Shown here: positions 46,214 through 55,100 of the stretch, in pieces | How the letters are laid out: every line of letters begins with the position of its first letter | Numbering within the stretch: the stretch's first letter is position 1 | Translations under genes and position numbers: made by a program | Source of the DNA: Atopobium deltae | GTDB taxonomy: Bacteria > Actinomycetota > Coriobacteriia > Coriobacteriales > Atopobiaceae | Length of the DNA: 64,000 nt | Direction of reading: 5' to 3' | Assembly (NCBI RefSeq): GCF_001552785.1 | Contig: NZ_KQ959487.1 | Coordinates: forward strand, 208,450 to 272,449 | The notes under the pieces: model-generated | What the model was told of the DNA's origin: nothing | Databases searched by the model: none | Seen by the model: only the letters and a program-made list of their open reading frames with translations

Positions 46214-46571
46214 AGTGCTACCTCCTTTTGTGACATCGCTTGCAAGAAGATCACGCGCTTTGCATAGAAAGCCTCTAGTTTTAGTATCGAACAAAGTTGA
46301 CTACTTGTTACTATACATTTTGTCACAGCGACTATGACAGATCTGCAGCTATAGCAAACAACACTCCTTTTGCTGCCTTTTGGCCCGTGCCTCAAGCCCC
46401 TCAAGGGATGTCGTTTAAGAGCTATTGTTTGTCGTAGAGCCTTGCTGGCTGGATTCAATGTCCTATCGTTGCAACAACTGCCCTACTGTTTGTAACTGCC
46501 TTACTTTTTGCAACTGTTGCGCTTGTGAGCAAGCCGAGCATGGTTACGCGCAAACAAGAAGATCATGCTAC
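46214..46571. other. Intergenic region upstream of the PTS IIBC gene, no gene supported
   Basis: About 360 bases. The part near 46280-46340 is AT-rich and should hold the IIBC promoter on the minus strand. The part at 46455-46520 has several near-copies of GCAACTGCC/GTAACTGCC. A cysteine-rich open frame at 46425-46616 has no start site or homology signal and is probably chance. Confidence 0.4.
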
Positions 46572-46643
46572 GAAAAAGCCGAACCCATCGTGCGCAGCGC
46601 AAAACGTAAAATGTAAAGCGCAGCGTGTGCAAAAGATTCGGCT
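46572..46643 (-). terminator. Possible terminator of ssrA
   Basis: AGCCGAA (46577-46583) pairs with TTCGGCT (46637-46643), enclosing about 53 bases. On the minus strand a T-run follows (plus strand gaaaaag at 46571-46577). It lies 13 bases beyond the tmRNA 3' end. The long loop makes this tentative. Confidence 0.4.
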
Positions 46644-46655
46644 CACAATGTCGTA

Positions 46656-47017
46656 TGGTGGAGGCGCGGAGAATCGAACTCCGGTCCAAAATACTTCCCT
46701 GGCAGGTGTCTCCAAGCTCAGTTATTCGTTACTCTTAAGTAAGTGACACCGAATAACACGCGTGCTTACTCCAGCTGGTTTAGACTTAGGCCGTGGCATA
46801 CCAGCGACATCCACAGCTGCATCTTCCTGAATGACGTCGCACTAAAAACGGAAGCAATTCTTAGATTGACGGCTGCTTATAGATTAAGCGGCAAGGGCCA
46901 AAGAGCCCTGGTAAGAGTTTTTGTCAATTCAATTTGACGGTACCCCTGTTTTACGTGGCGAGGAGACCACGGCTTGCTGCCCACCTCAGATGTACCTTGT
47001 CGAAACCAGTCGCCCCC
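46656..47017 (-). ncRNA. ssrA: Transfer-messenger RNA (tmRNA)
   Basis: On the minus strand the RNA starts GGGGGCGACTGGTTTCGACA and ends in a TPsiC-like arm GGTTCGATTCTCCGCG-type sequence, then CCTCCACCA with an encoded CCA. The first seven bases pair with the seven before ACCA (one G-U), giving the acceptor stem. An internal frame at 46884-46925 reads D-K-N-S-Y-Q-G-S-L-A-L-A-A then TAA, the proteolysis tag; the first tag residue is uncertain because the resume codon could lie one codon earlier. It rescues stalled ribosomes with SmpB, whose gene is 2.1 kb away on the same strand. Confidence 0.95.
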
Positions 47018-47034
47018 TTCTGATGGTACAGGCA

Positions 47035-47040
47035 AGTATA
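47035..47040 (-). promoter_or_regulatory. Possible -10 element of ssrA
   Basis: The minus strand reads TATACT 18 bases ahead of the mature tmRNA 5' end, after an AT-rich stretch. The distance is long for a start at the mature end, but tmRNA is trimmed by RNase P. No good -35 was found. Confidence 0.35.
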
Positions 47041-47148
47041 CCCTTTTTTATAAGGATTTACCTCGTCATTTGAGAATTTTTGCGCGAGCTTTACGTGAGT
47101 TGTACTCGTGCGCGCTCTTCTCGGCAGACCTAACACAGAGCTTAGCTA

Positions 47149-47865
47149 TTACTCGTGGGCTAAAGAGCGCTTCTCGGCCTCATGTTTTTTACGCTTATTC
47201 TCGATGCGTTGGCGGGTATCGACCAGCAAAATAATAAGGCCTACCGATAAGAGCGCGCAGCAGCCCCAAATCGTATGAATGCCAAATAGCGGGACGAGCT
47301 TGCTGCCCACGATGGCGCCCGCAACAAAACAAGCGATCGTGCCGTAATGCAAAAATATGCCCTCGAGCACGTTGGGGTCGCTCGTCGAGATGTAGCTGAT
47401 AAGCTCCTGCATGCCCGCACGCAAATTGCCAATGCACATGGTGGTTGCAAAGGGAAAACCGTGGAGGCGTCGAAACGCTTGCACCTGAATCCCGCACGCA
47501 AGTGAGGTAAGGCTATTTGCGAGCAGGGATTGACCTGCAGGAATGCAACCGACGCCCAAGAGCAGCGCGATCTCGATGGCAACGGCGATGGTGTGCCAGC
47601 TCACGCGACTACTCACCCAGTACAGCGAGATGAAGTGGATGAAGGCAATCCCGAGGGCAAACGCAATAACGGGCATGGCGTAGTGCGAAATATACGAGAA
47701 GTTCCCCGAGGCGACATGCACGCCCAACAGCAAAAGGTTTCCCGTCTGCGCGTTGGCAAATACCTGGTCGCGCATCAAATACGAGTACGCATCCATAAGG
47801 CCGCCCGAAAGCGCAAGAAAAATAGCTAGTTCGATGGATTCTGCCGTGTACTGTGCATGCCTCAC
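47149..47865 (-). CDS. DUF1275 (YoaK-like) membrane protein
   Basis: This 238-residue protein has about six hydrophobic segments. It shows the DUF1275 marks ALSGGLMDAYSYLMRDQVFANAQTGNLLLLG, a SLACGIQVQAFRRLHG segment and TTMCIGNLRAG. Function is unknown; a transport or small-molecule role is often suggested for the family. The GTG start follows AAAGG at 8 bases; a longer frame overlaps the upstream gene and lacks family similarity. The tail is rich in Lys and Glu. Confidence 0.8.
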   Translation of the reverse strand: MRHAQYTAESIELAIFLALSGGLMDAYSYLMRDQVFANAQTGNLLLLGVHVASGNFSYISHYAMPVIAFALGIAFIHFISLYWVSSRVSWHTIAVAIEIALLLGVGCIPAGQSLLANSLTSLACGIQVQAFRRLHGFPFATTMCIGNLRAGMQELISYISTSDPNVLEGIFLHYGTIACFVAGAIVGSKLVPLFGIHTIWGCCALLSVGLIILLVDTRQRIENKRKKHEAEKRSLAHE

Positions 47866-47932
47866 AATAAAACCTTTAGCTCGCCGCTTATCTGCCGTGC
47901 TTTTTAGTATAGCCCTGTTTTTAGTATAGCCC

Positions 47933-48928
47933 TTATCGCTTCTTGTTCTTATCGACGAGAAGACCAAAAATGATGTGCGCAAGCGGGTACAAAACGCCAG
48001 CTATAGGCCACAGCAACACAACAGACCCGACAAACTTATATTGATTCGTGAGAATCCCTGGGAGAAACCCTGCGATAAAGAAGATGACGAGCACGGTAAG
48101 CCAGTAGATACTGGTGAACGTTTGCAAGCGCTTCTCGATGCGCTTCTTTTCGTGTGTGTAGTCGCCCTGCTGAAGCAGCTTTCTGTAACCCTCTTTGATA
48201 ATGCCAACGTGCACGAACAAAAAAACGCCGCAGGCAACCATGGTCAAACCCGCACCAATGGCAACCGCCGTTGGCAAATCGGCATATTTAGGCACAATGG
48301 GTATCGCAGCAAAGCAGATGCACGACAAAATGCACAGTACCACGCCAGTCACAATACTGCTGGTAAACGTGGGCGTAAATGCTTTGAGCTCTTTGCGCAC
48401 GACGCCTTCAACACCATAGGCGGTGTCAAACGGCTCTTCACTTATCCACTTGTACTTGTTAAATTCGAGACCGAACACAATAAAAAGTGCTACCGCTGCA
48501 GAAATGATAAGCAGCACAATCACGTCAAAGACATAGGTCATAAGCTCGTCGTGAGGCCAATCCTCTGCTGTGATCATAACCATGAATGCCATAACACAAA
48601 GCCACACGCCCAGCGCAATTGCACGAGCCGCCTTGCGTTGAAATGCCAGAAACTCTTGTGCTTTTTCGAGGGTGAGCGTATAGGTTGTGCGGCCCGTTTC
48701 GTCTGTGAGAGACGCTGTTGTCTCTACCTCGAGCTCATCCTTAATAAGGTAATCGACACTGACGCCAAGCAGTTTGCTCATATCAAGAATACGCGTAATG
48801 TCAGGGATGCTTTGTGCGCTCTCCCACTTCGAAACCGCCTGGCGGCTCACATTGAGTTTCTCGGCAAGCTCTTCCTGGGACCAGTTATTCTTTTTGCGCA
48901 ACGCTATGATTTTATCTGCCAAAATCAT
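47933..48928 (-). CDS. XRE-family regulator with C-terminal membrane domain
   Basis: The first 65 residues form a Cro/CI-type HTH (ILADKIIALRKKNNWSQEELAEKLNVSRQAVSKWES, then SVDYLIKDE). After a 35-residue linker, about six hydrophobic segments follow (ALGVWLCVMAFMVMITAED and others). Such membrane-bound XRE proteins are common in Firmicutes and Coriobacteria. The role is unknown, but the layout suggests a regulator tethered to or sensing the membrane. The start at the second Met was chosen for spacing from GATGGAG; the first is 4 codons upstream. Confidence 0.82.
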   Translation of the reverse strand: MILADKIIALRKKNNWSQEELAEKLNVSRQAVSKWESAQSIPDITRILDMSKLLGVSVDYLIKDELEVETTASLTDETGRTTYTLTLEKAQEFLAFQRKAARAIALGVWLCVMAFMVMITAEDWPHDELMTYVFDVIVLLIISAAVALFIVFGLEFNKYKWISEEPFDTAYGVEGVVRKELKAFTPTFTSSIVTGVVLCILSCICFAAIPIVPKYADLPTAVAIGAGLTMVACGVFLFVHVGIIKEGYRKLLQQGDYTHEKKRIEKRLQTFTSIYWLTVLVIFFIAGFLPGILTNQYKFVGSVVLLWPIAGVLYPLAHIIFGLLVDKNKKR

Positions 48929-49120
48929 CGAGGGCTCCATCTCTTTTGTTTCCGAGTGCGGATGATGTCATGGTCTAATTTAGGTAAAAGCTTGGTTGCA
49001 CACTACCAAGTTGAGTTTGCATTGCCTGTACGCGTAGTTGCTTTTTGGTTGATTGAGCTGCGGCTGGCAGATCGGGGTTGGCTTGCAGTGTGCTTGGCTT
49101 GCGCCACGGTCTGTGCGTGT

Positions 49121-49591
49121 CTACCTGCCGTTGCGCTGCTTGAGAGCGCGGGCAATTTCGCGATCCACATCGCGCTTAGCCATATCCGCGCGCTTGTCGT
49201 AGAGTTTTTTACCAGTTGCCAAGGCAATCGTCAGCTTCACGCGGTTGTTCTTATCAAAATAGAGCTCCAACGGAACAAGGGCACGACCGCGAGCGCGCAG
49301 TTGCGCGTCCAGATAATTGATTTGCTTGCGATGCAGCAGCAGGCGACGCTTACGATCGGGATCAACGTTCCAAATGTTGCCGTGACTGTATGGATGCAGA
49401 TGCACGCCGTGTAGCCAACACTGCCCATTGCGGATCAAACAAAAAGCGTCCGTAATCTGACATGCGCGCTCACGCAAGCTGCGCACCTCGGTACCAAAGA
49501 GCTCAATACCAGCCTCAAAGGTCTCGTCAATCTGATACTCGTAGCGAGCCGATCGATTCTTCGCAAGTATCTTCTTTTGTTTTTTCTCCAT
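49121..49591 (-). CDS. smpB: tmRNA-binding protein SmpB
   Basis: The 156-residue protein is the essential partner of tmRNA. It shows ILAKNRSARYEYQIDETFEAGIELFGTEVRSLRE, the HGVHLHPYSHGNIWN segment, RRLLLHRKQI, VPLELYFDKNNRVKLTIALATGKKLYDKR and the basic C-terminal tail DVDREIARALKQR that reads the empty mRNA channel. Standard length. Confidence 0.97.
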   Translation of the reverse strand: MEKKQKKILAKNRSARYEYQIDETFEAGIELFGTEVRSLRERACQITDAFCLIRNGQCWLHGVHLHPYSHGNIWNVDPDRKRRLLLHRKQINYLDAQLRARGRALVPLELYFDKNNRVKLTIALATGKKLYDKRADMAKRDVDREIARALKQRNGR

Positions 49592-49684
49592 GGGGCTACC
49601 CTGTCTTATGTGTTGAGCTGTGGTTTTGTGCGGTACTTGTGGCGCGGGCGCTGGCGTGGGTGTGGCTGCGGGCTGTTGATCCTG

Positions 49685-50512
49685 TTACTCCTGCTGATGA
49701 ATCAATTTTAGCAAGGCAGCCACCTTCGAGCTACCGATAAGATCGCGCGCTTGAATCGTTAACTCGGTTGCCAGATGTTTTTGTCCAGCTGCAGCAGCTT
49801 GCGACGCGACCGTGAGCATGCAGACAACGACCTCGGCATTGGCTCCTTCGGGAATGCCTTCTTGCGCAAGTAGCTCATGTGCTTGCTCGTCTGTGATAGC
49901 GCGCGGGTCGGCGTCGGTCTTCTCGACACGATCCAACACTTTTTCCAGTGCGGCCGTGGGCATATCAAGGCGCTGTGCGCACTTCAAACACGCCGCTTGC
50001 AGGGACACTTGCCCAAGCTGCTCATAGTAAAGCGCAAAATTGACGTAGGCGCGCACGAGTTGCGCGGCATCACTGGCGCGCTCGAAGCACGAAAAACTGA
50101 GCGCCGCGTACTCGCGCATATCGCCATTGGTACGATACAAATCGGCAAGACGCAGACGATACTCGCACTCCATGGGATTCCAGCGAACGGCCTGCTTAAG
50201 TGCCTCGGTCCCACGCTCGTAATCCCCGAGGTGCACACACGCGAGCGCAAGGTCGGCATACAAACGATCAAAGGGCTCCTCCACGGCCTGCAACTGGCGG
50301 GGGTCGTGCTCCACGCGCAGATACGCCAAGCGCTCAAAGTCCGTCGGGAAACTAAACCACTGGACCTCATCGGTCGTCTGATAATTCTGAGCAATGTACT
50401 CTTCCGCGTCCTCGGCAAGGCGTGTGAGCAACTCGTCTGCCTGCTCATAATAGGTCTCGATGATAAGACCTTCTGCTCGCACCAATTCATCTGTTAGCTG
50501 CCATTGAGCCAT
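49685..50512 (-). CDS. TPR-like helical repeat protein, function unknown
   Basis: This 275-residue protein is soluble, acidic and all-helical by composition. A region at about residues 85-170 resembles tetratricopeptide repeats: YADLALACVHLGDYERGTEALKQAVRWNP, then EYRLRLADLYRTNGDMREYAALSFSCFERA. TPRs mediate protein-protein contacts. I do not recognise a named family. It lies between rnr and smpB on the same strand, so a link to RNA quality control is possible but only by position. The C-terminal part holds two dispersed motifs (49735 and 49916). Confidence 0.7.
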   Translation of the reverse strand: MAQWQLTDELVRAEGLIIETYYEQADELLTRLAEDAEEYIAQNYQTTDEVQWFSFPTDFERLAYLRVEHDPRQLQAVEEPFDRLYADLALACVHLGDYERGTEALKQAVRWNPMECEYRLRLADLYRTNGDMREYAALSFSCFERASDAAQLVRAYVNFALYYEQLGQVSLQAACLKCAQRLDMPTAALEKVLDRVEKTDADPRAITDEQAHELLAQEGIPEGANAEVVVCMLTVASQAAAAGQKHLATELTIQARDLIGSSKVAALLKLIHQQE

Positions 50513-50614
50513 GTTGCTCTACCCTTCTTGTATATTTTGCGCCAAACGAGAAGACCGCGCAGCGGCGCTGGCCCGCGCCGGGCGCTGGCTCGCCTACGGC
50601 GCGGTTGGCTGGCG

Positions 50615-52804
50615 TTAGTCGCACACCAACGCTACGTCGATTTTACCCTGCGATACCTGCACACTGTGCACCTGCACGCACACCCGAACGCCTGGTCGCA
50701 GCGTACAGTCGCCAGATTGCGAGCGCAGCATCATATGTGGCTCGTCAAAATCAAACCATTCCTCGCCGAGCAACTTCATCGGAATAAGCGCCTGCGCGTA
50801 ACTTGCATCGAGCATAACAAAGACGCCAAAACACTCGCAACTCGTGACCGTCGCCATGCTCTTCTCGCCAATTTTTTGCTGATAATACTGCGCCATCTTG
50901 ATGCGCTGCGACGCCCGCGCCGCGCCTTCGGCCGCACGCTCCTTCTCGGAAGCCACGCGACAAATCTGCGCCAGACGCGCGGGCTGATCCTGACGCGCGA
51001 CGCCGCTCACCACAAACGGTCGCCCACACAGACACGCCTTCAGCGCGCGGTGCACCACCACGTCGGGATAACGCCTGATGGGCGAGGTGAAGTGGCAGTA
51101 CGCAGTCGCACCGAGCGCAAAATGTCCTTGGTTGTAGGGCATGTAAAGCGCCTTCGACTGTGCCTTGAGCAGCAACGATGTAACAAAATATTCCTCCGCC
51201 GTATCCTTGACTGCTGCCAGGACTTTTTGCATCGCAAATGGGTCGGCAAGGCGGATACGCTTTGCTTGCGCCTTATCAATAAGATTAAGCTCTCGCAACA
51301 GTGCTGCTGCGTCATACAGCGCTTGCTCCGACGGCTGTTCATGCACACGAAATGCTGCAGCCACATGAGCGTGTTCCAGATATTGTGCCGTGCACTCGTT
51401 TGCAAGCAGCATGGCTTCTTCAACGAGGCTTGTGGCGGACGTGCGCTTGCGGATGGAAATACCGCAAGGCTCGTTGTGTTCATCAAGCATCACGCGCGAC
51501 TCAACCGTGTCAAAATCAAGCGCGCCGCGTTTAGTACGCAGACGCAGGCGTGCTTGCGCGAGGTGGTTTGCCAAGCGCAAGAGTTTCTCGATAGTAGGGG
51601 TGATGGCCGAGGCGGTGCCCGTACCTTCCAGTAGCGCGTCTACCTCGTCATATGTTAAGCGCGCAGCGGATCGAATAACAGAGGGCGTAATCGTATAGTC
51701 GATAAGTTCACCCGATCTGGTAAGACGAATCAACACGCTCATAGCCAGACGATCTTGCCGTGGCATCAAAGAACAAGCGTCGTTCGAGAGTTCTTCGGGA
51801 AACATGGGAATGACTCGATCGGCTAAGTAGGCCGAACAGCCACGTTGCTGTGCTTCGATATCGAGTGGGGAGTTCCACGGCAGATATGCGCTCACGTCAG
51901 CGATATGAACACCGAGCTCGTAGTAAGCGTCAGTCTCTTTTTGAGCTGCACACGCGGTGACGCTTGTGGCCGCACTCGCGTACTTCTCGGGCGAAATCTC
52001 ACGCACAGAAATAGCGTCATCAAAGTCTTTTGCATCAACGGGATCGATGGTTACACAAAGCAGCTGGCGCAAATCCTGTCGCTGCGGCTCGTCATGCCCC
52101 GCCTTATCACGTTTCGTCTCAACGTGCAATTCCTCATCGACATCCACTCGTATGGAGCGAGCCTGCGCTTGCACAGCGTCAGAAAATGTTGTGCGCAAAC
52201 CATACGATGCGACAACGGATTCCATGGCAAGGTCAAGCGTGTCGGCGCAGCCCAAGCGCTTATCAATCGTGACAATGCCAGGCTCTTTGCGCGACGGATA
52301 CGACAGAATCCGCACCGATACAACGTCCTGCTCATGCACCCCATGCGCCTTTGCAGAAGCATCTTGCGGCAAAATCAAAAAGTCATGGGGGATGCGCTCA
52401 TCAAGCGGGACGATAACCCCAAACGGCGAAACGTACTCATAGCGTCCAAAAAACGCCGACGTTTTTCTCTGCAAAACACTTTGCACGCACGCCTGAACGT
52501 TGCTCGACGCCACGTTGTTTGAGTCATTTTTGGACGGATGCCTCAAGCCAGACGCATGCCCTGAATCAGGTGCACGTCGAGAAGATCCCGTAGGTACACG
52601 CAACAGCGAAAACGTGACAATATCGCCATCCATGGCACTGCGAAGGCCTCGCGAGGCCACCGCAAACGTCCCTTCATCTGAGTAAATCTGAGCAGAACCT
52701 GGATATGGTATGCGCAGCGTTCCTTGAAGCATCGGACGATGGCGGCGACTGGTATAGCTCTTTTTACGGCGCCCAAAACGCCGCCCAAAACGCTTTTTGC
52801 TCAT
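50615..52804 (-). CDS. rnr: Ribonuclease R
   Basis: The 729-residue exoribonuclease degrades structured RNA from the 3' end and works with tmRNA-SmpB. A basic start (MSKKRFGRRFGRRKKSY) precedes cold-shock-like domains. The RNB catalytic core has CVTIDPVDAKDFDDAISV with the metal aspartates, ELGVHIADVSAYL, MFPEELSNDACSLMP and the late GATAYCHFTSPIRRYPD. A C-terminal S1 domain (MATVTSCECFGVFVML) closes the protein without the long basic tail of E. coli RNase R. About 45 residues inserted near residues 75-120 are low in conservation and carry a dispersed motif at 52578. Confidence 0.94.
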   Translation of the reverse strand: MSKKRFGRRFGRRKKSYTSRRHRPMLQGTLRIPYPGSAQIYSDEGTFAVASRGLRSAMDGDIVTFSLLRVPTGSSRRAPDSGHASGLRHPSKNDSNNVASSNVQACVQSVLQRKTSAFFGRYEYVSPFGVIVPLDERIPHDFLILPQDASAKAHGVHEQDVVSVRILSYPSRKEPGIVTIDKRLGCADTLDLAMESVVASYGLRTTFSDAVQAQARSIRVDVDEELHVETKRDKAGHDEPQRQDLRQLLCVTIDPVDAKDFDDAISVREISPEKYASAATSVTACAAQKETDAYYELGVHIADVSAYLPWNSPLDIEAQQRGCSAYLADRVIPMFPEELSNDACSLMPRQDRLAMSVLIRLTRSGELIDYTITPSVIRSAARLTYDEVDALLEGTGTASAITPTIEKLLRLANHLAQARLRLRTKRGALDFDTVESRVMLDEHNEPCGISIRKRTSATSLVEEAMLLANECTAQYLEHAHVAAAFRVHEQPSEQALYDAAALLRELNLIDKAQAKRIRLADPFAMQKVLAAVKDTAEEYFVTSLLLKAQSKALYMPYNQGHFALGATAYCHFTSPIRRYPDVVVHRALKACLCGRPFVVSGVARQDQPARLAQICRVASEKERAAEGAARASQRIKMAQYYQQKIGEKSMATVTSCECFGVFVMLDASYAQALIPMKLLGEEWFDFDEPHMMLRSQSGDCTLRPGVRVCVQVHSVQVSQGKIDVALVCD

Positions 52805-52828
52805 GACGCTTATGCCTAACGCTTATTG

Positions 52829-53752
52829 CTACACCTTCAGGTAACGGTGCATAGCAATTAGCGAGCCAAACAGACCAATGACCACACCGATGCCCAGAAG
52901 GCTTCCGTAAATCTGCAGCAGCACCACGTTCGAAACCGTAAAATTCAAAAACGTCAGGCTTGCTTCAAGACGAGGGACCGCAAACGAAAGCACCATTTGC
53001 AAAGCACCGATGGCGAGAAGGGCGCCAAGCAGAGCTTCGAGCACACCTTCCATCAAAAATGGTCCACGAATAAAGCTGTTTGATGCACCTACCAGGCGCT
53101 CGATCGCGATCTCGCGGCGGCGCGCCGTAATGGCCAGGCGAATGGTGTTGTTGATAAAGACAAACGCCACGAAGACCAACAGACCAACCAGGATAAGTGT
53201 GGTCGCGCGAATATAGCCTGTTACCGAGAAGAGCTTCTCGACCGTGCCCTGACCATAGACGACGGAGGTTTTTGCGTCATGCCCATCGGCGATAGCGGCA
53301 AAATCAGCATCAGCAACGAGTTTATCGGCCGTTGTTTTTACGAGCTTTGGATTATCCAGCTTAAGGACGAGCGACGCGGGAACGGGGTTGGTACCATCCA
53401 AAGCCTCGACCGCAGCCTCGGCATTTTTGTTGGACATGGTCTTTTTGTACTCTTCCAGCGCCTGCTCTTTGCTCTTGTAATCCACCGACGCAACGTTGTT
53501 CCATTTTGCAACTTTTGCCTTCAGTGCATCCACAGCGGTTTTGGTGGCGTCATCCGATAAGAACGCCTGAATGGTGACCTTCTCTTCGACGTCGCCCACC
53601 ATGTTGGCAAGCATACTCGAGCCGAGCGTAAAAATGCCGATAATAAAGAGTGATAAGAAAATCGTGACAATCGCACCAAAAACGGTAGACCAGTTACGAT
53701 AAAAATGGCTCATGGCCTCGCGAAACGAATATCCCAAATTAGAGAGCCCCAT
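52829..53752 (-). CDS. ftsX: Cell division protein FtsX
   Basis: The 307-residue membrane protein has one helix near residue 30, a large extracytoplasmic loop (about 55-180) and three C-terminal helices, the FtsX pattern. FREAMSHFYRNWSTVFGAIVTIFLSL opens it, and TILVGLLVFVAFVFINNTIRLAITARRREIAIERLVGASNSFIR-type residues mark the conserved third quarter. With FtsE it activates peptidoglycan hydrolases at the septum. The ATG at 53752 lies inside the end of ftsE (14-base overlap). A longer upstream frame is possible but is not FtsX-like. Confidence 0.92.
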   Translation of the reverse strand: MGLSNLGYSFREAMSHFYRNWSTVFGAIVTIFLSLFIIGIFTLGSSMLANMVGDVEEKVTIQAFLSDDATKTAVDALKAKVAKWNNVASVDYKSKEQALEEYKKTMSNKNAEAAVEALDGTNPVPASLVLKLDNPKLVKTTADKLVADADFAAIADGHDAKTSVVYGQGTVEKLFSVTGYIRATTLILVGLLVFVAFVFINNTIRLAITARRREIAIERLVGASNSFIRGPFLMEGVLEALLGALLAIGALQMVLSFAVPRLEASLTFLNFTVSNVVLLQIYGSLLGIGVVIGLFGSLIAMHRYLKV

Positions 53753-54950
53753 AATAACCGTAACCCCCCCTCTCTTGGTCGCGGACGACTTGTCCTGCCT
53801 CGAGTGCAACAACGCGCTTACGCATCGAGTCGACCATCTCTCGGTCGTGCGTTGCCATCAACACGGTTGTGCCCGTGCGATTAATGCGCTCCAGAAGTTT
53901 CATGATACCGAGCGAAATAGCGGGGTCCAAGTTACCCGTTGGCTCGTCGCATATCAACAGCGGCGGGCGGTTGACCATCGCGCGGGCGACGGAAACGCGC
54001 TGCTGCTCACCACCAGAAAGCTGGTCGGGATAGCTGTCCATTTTTTCGCCCAGGCCAACGAGGCGTAATACCTCGGGAACCTGCGCCTTAATGACCGATT
54101 TTGGCTTGCCGATGCACTCGAGAGCAAAGGCAACATTTTCGTAGGTCGTTTTACCAGGAAGCAGTTTGAAGTCCTGGAAGACGCAGCCAATCTGACGGCG
54201 AAGGTAAGGAACCTTCCAGTTGCGCATACTCGTAAGGTCTTGTCCTGCAACAATGACCTTGCCCGACGTGGCCTTGAGCTCACGAGTAAGCATACGCAAG
54301 AAGGTTGATTTACCGCTGCCTGAGTGGCCTACCACAAAGACAAACTCGCCTGGGTAGACATCAAGGCTGACATTTTGAAGCGCGGGCTTATCGGGCTGCG
54401 CGGGGTAAACTTTTGAAACGTTACGCAGTGAGATTACGGGCTTAGCGGATTGCGGCTGCGGTGTTGTTGGTTGCGGCGCTGGTGCGGGCTGCACAGGTTG
54501 CGCTTGAACGGGCTGTTGCGCATGTGCTGTCCCTGCTTCTGCGGCGGGTACTGCACCTGCAGTGGATACAGCATGGCCCTGAGTTCTCGCCATGCGCTGC
54601 GCTTGCTGAGCATACTGCTGAGCAACATTTTGTTGCGCACGCTGTTGCGCCGCGCGTTGTTGAGCGTCATCTGCTGAAATGGGCGCGAATGCTGTCGTAA
54701 ATCCTTGTAAGGAAGCAAGACGAGCTTCTTCAGCAGCTGCAGCATCGGCAGCTTCTTTACTATGTATGCTTGGAATAGCACCTGGGGTTGAACGATGTAA
54801 CGTTTGATGAGCAGCCGTTTGTGCTGAGCCATTTTTATATTCCGCCTCGTTGCGAGTGGCAGAAGCATCACTTTGAGCCTGCGTCGCCTGTTGGGCGGAT
54901 GCTCCGGTTACCTCGTCTCGCCGCTTATCGCTGACGAAATGATTTGCCAC
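53739..54950 (-). CDS. ftsE: Cell division ATP-binding protein FtsE with long Q/A-rich N-terminal extension
   Basis: The C-terminal 235 residues are a standard FtsE ATPase: ISLRNVSKVYPAQPDKPALQNVSLDV, Walker A VGHSGSGKSTFL, the GCVFQDFKLLPGKT Q-loop, signature LSGGEQQRVSVARA and ICDEPTGNLDP. Ahead of it are about 168 residues of low complexity, rich in Gln, Ala, Ser and Pro, with repeats such as QQRAAQQRAQQNVAQQYAQQAQR and a Pro/Gln hinge. Usual FtsE has 220-230 residues in total. The GTG start is supported by AAAGGAG; starts within the extension have no good site. It overlaps ftsX. Confidence 0.93.
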   Translation of the reverse strand: MANHFVSDKRRDEVTGASAQQATQAQSDASATRNEAEYKNGSAQTAAHQTLHRSTPGAIPSIHSKEAADAAAAEEARLASLQGFTTAFAPISADDAQQRAAQQRAQQNVAQQYAQQAQRMARTQGHAVSTAGAVPAAEAGTAHAQQPVQAQPVQPAPAPQPTTPQPQSAKPVISLRNVSKVYPAQPDKPALQNVSLDVYPGEFVFVVGHSGSGKSTFLRMLTRELKATSGKVIVAGQDLTSMRNWKVPYLRRQIGCVFQDFKLLPGKTTYENVAFALECIGKPKSVIKAQVPEVLRLVGLGEKMDSYPDQLSGGEQQRVSVARAMVNRPPLLICDEPTGNLDPAISLGIMKLLERINRTGTTVLMATHDREMVDSMRKRVVALEAGQVVRDQERGGYGYYGAL

Positions 54951-55100
54951 AAGAGCTCCTTTACTGCGTTTAAGATACAGATACAAGAACATTCTAACAA
55001 AGCTGTTAGACCCGCGCGATACTGCGCCTCACTTTGCAGATAAAACCTACGCATGGTCGCGCGTGTCTGCCCGCACGGAATGCCTGACACCTGCGCGGTG

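Noticed and set aside
46425..46616. Cysteine-rich 63-codon frame that could be a small metal-binding protein or peptide
   Set aside because: The cysteines come from a local TGC/TGT repeat-like stretch, there is no ribosome-binding site, and it overlaps the likely ssrA terminator.
47975..49414. 479-codon open frame opposite the XRE gene and smpB
   Set aside because: It spans two genes and an intergenic gap, is rich in Cys, His and Asn, and shows no protein family signs.
50504..51634. 376-codon open frame opposite rnr
   Set aside because: Antisense shadow of RNase R, rich in Arg and His, without supporting signals.
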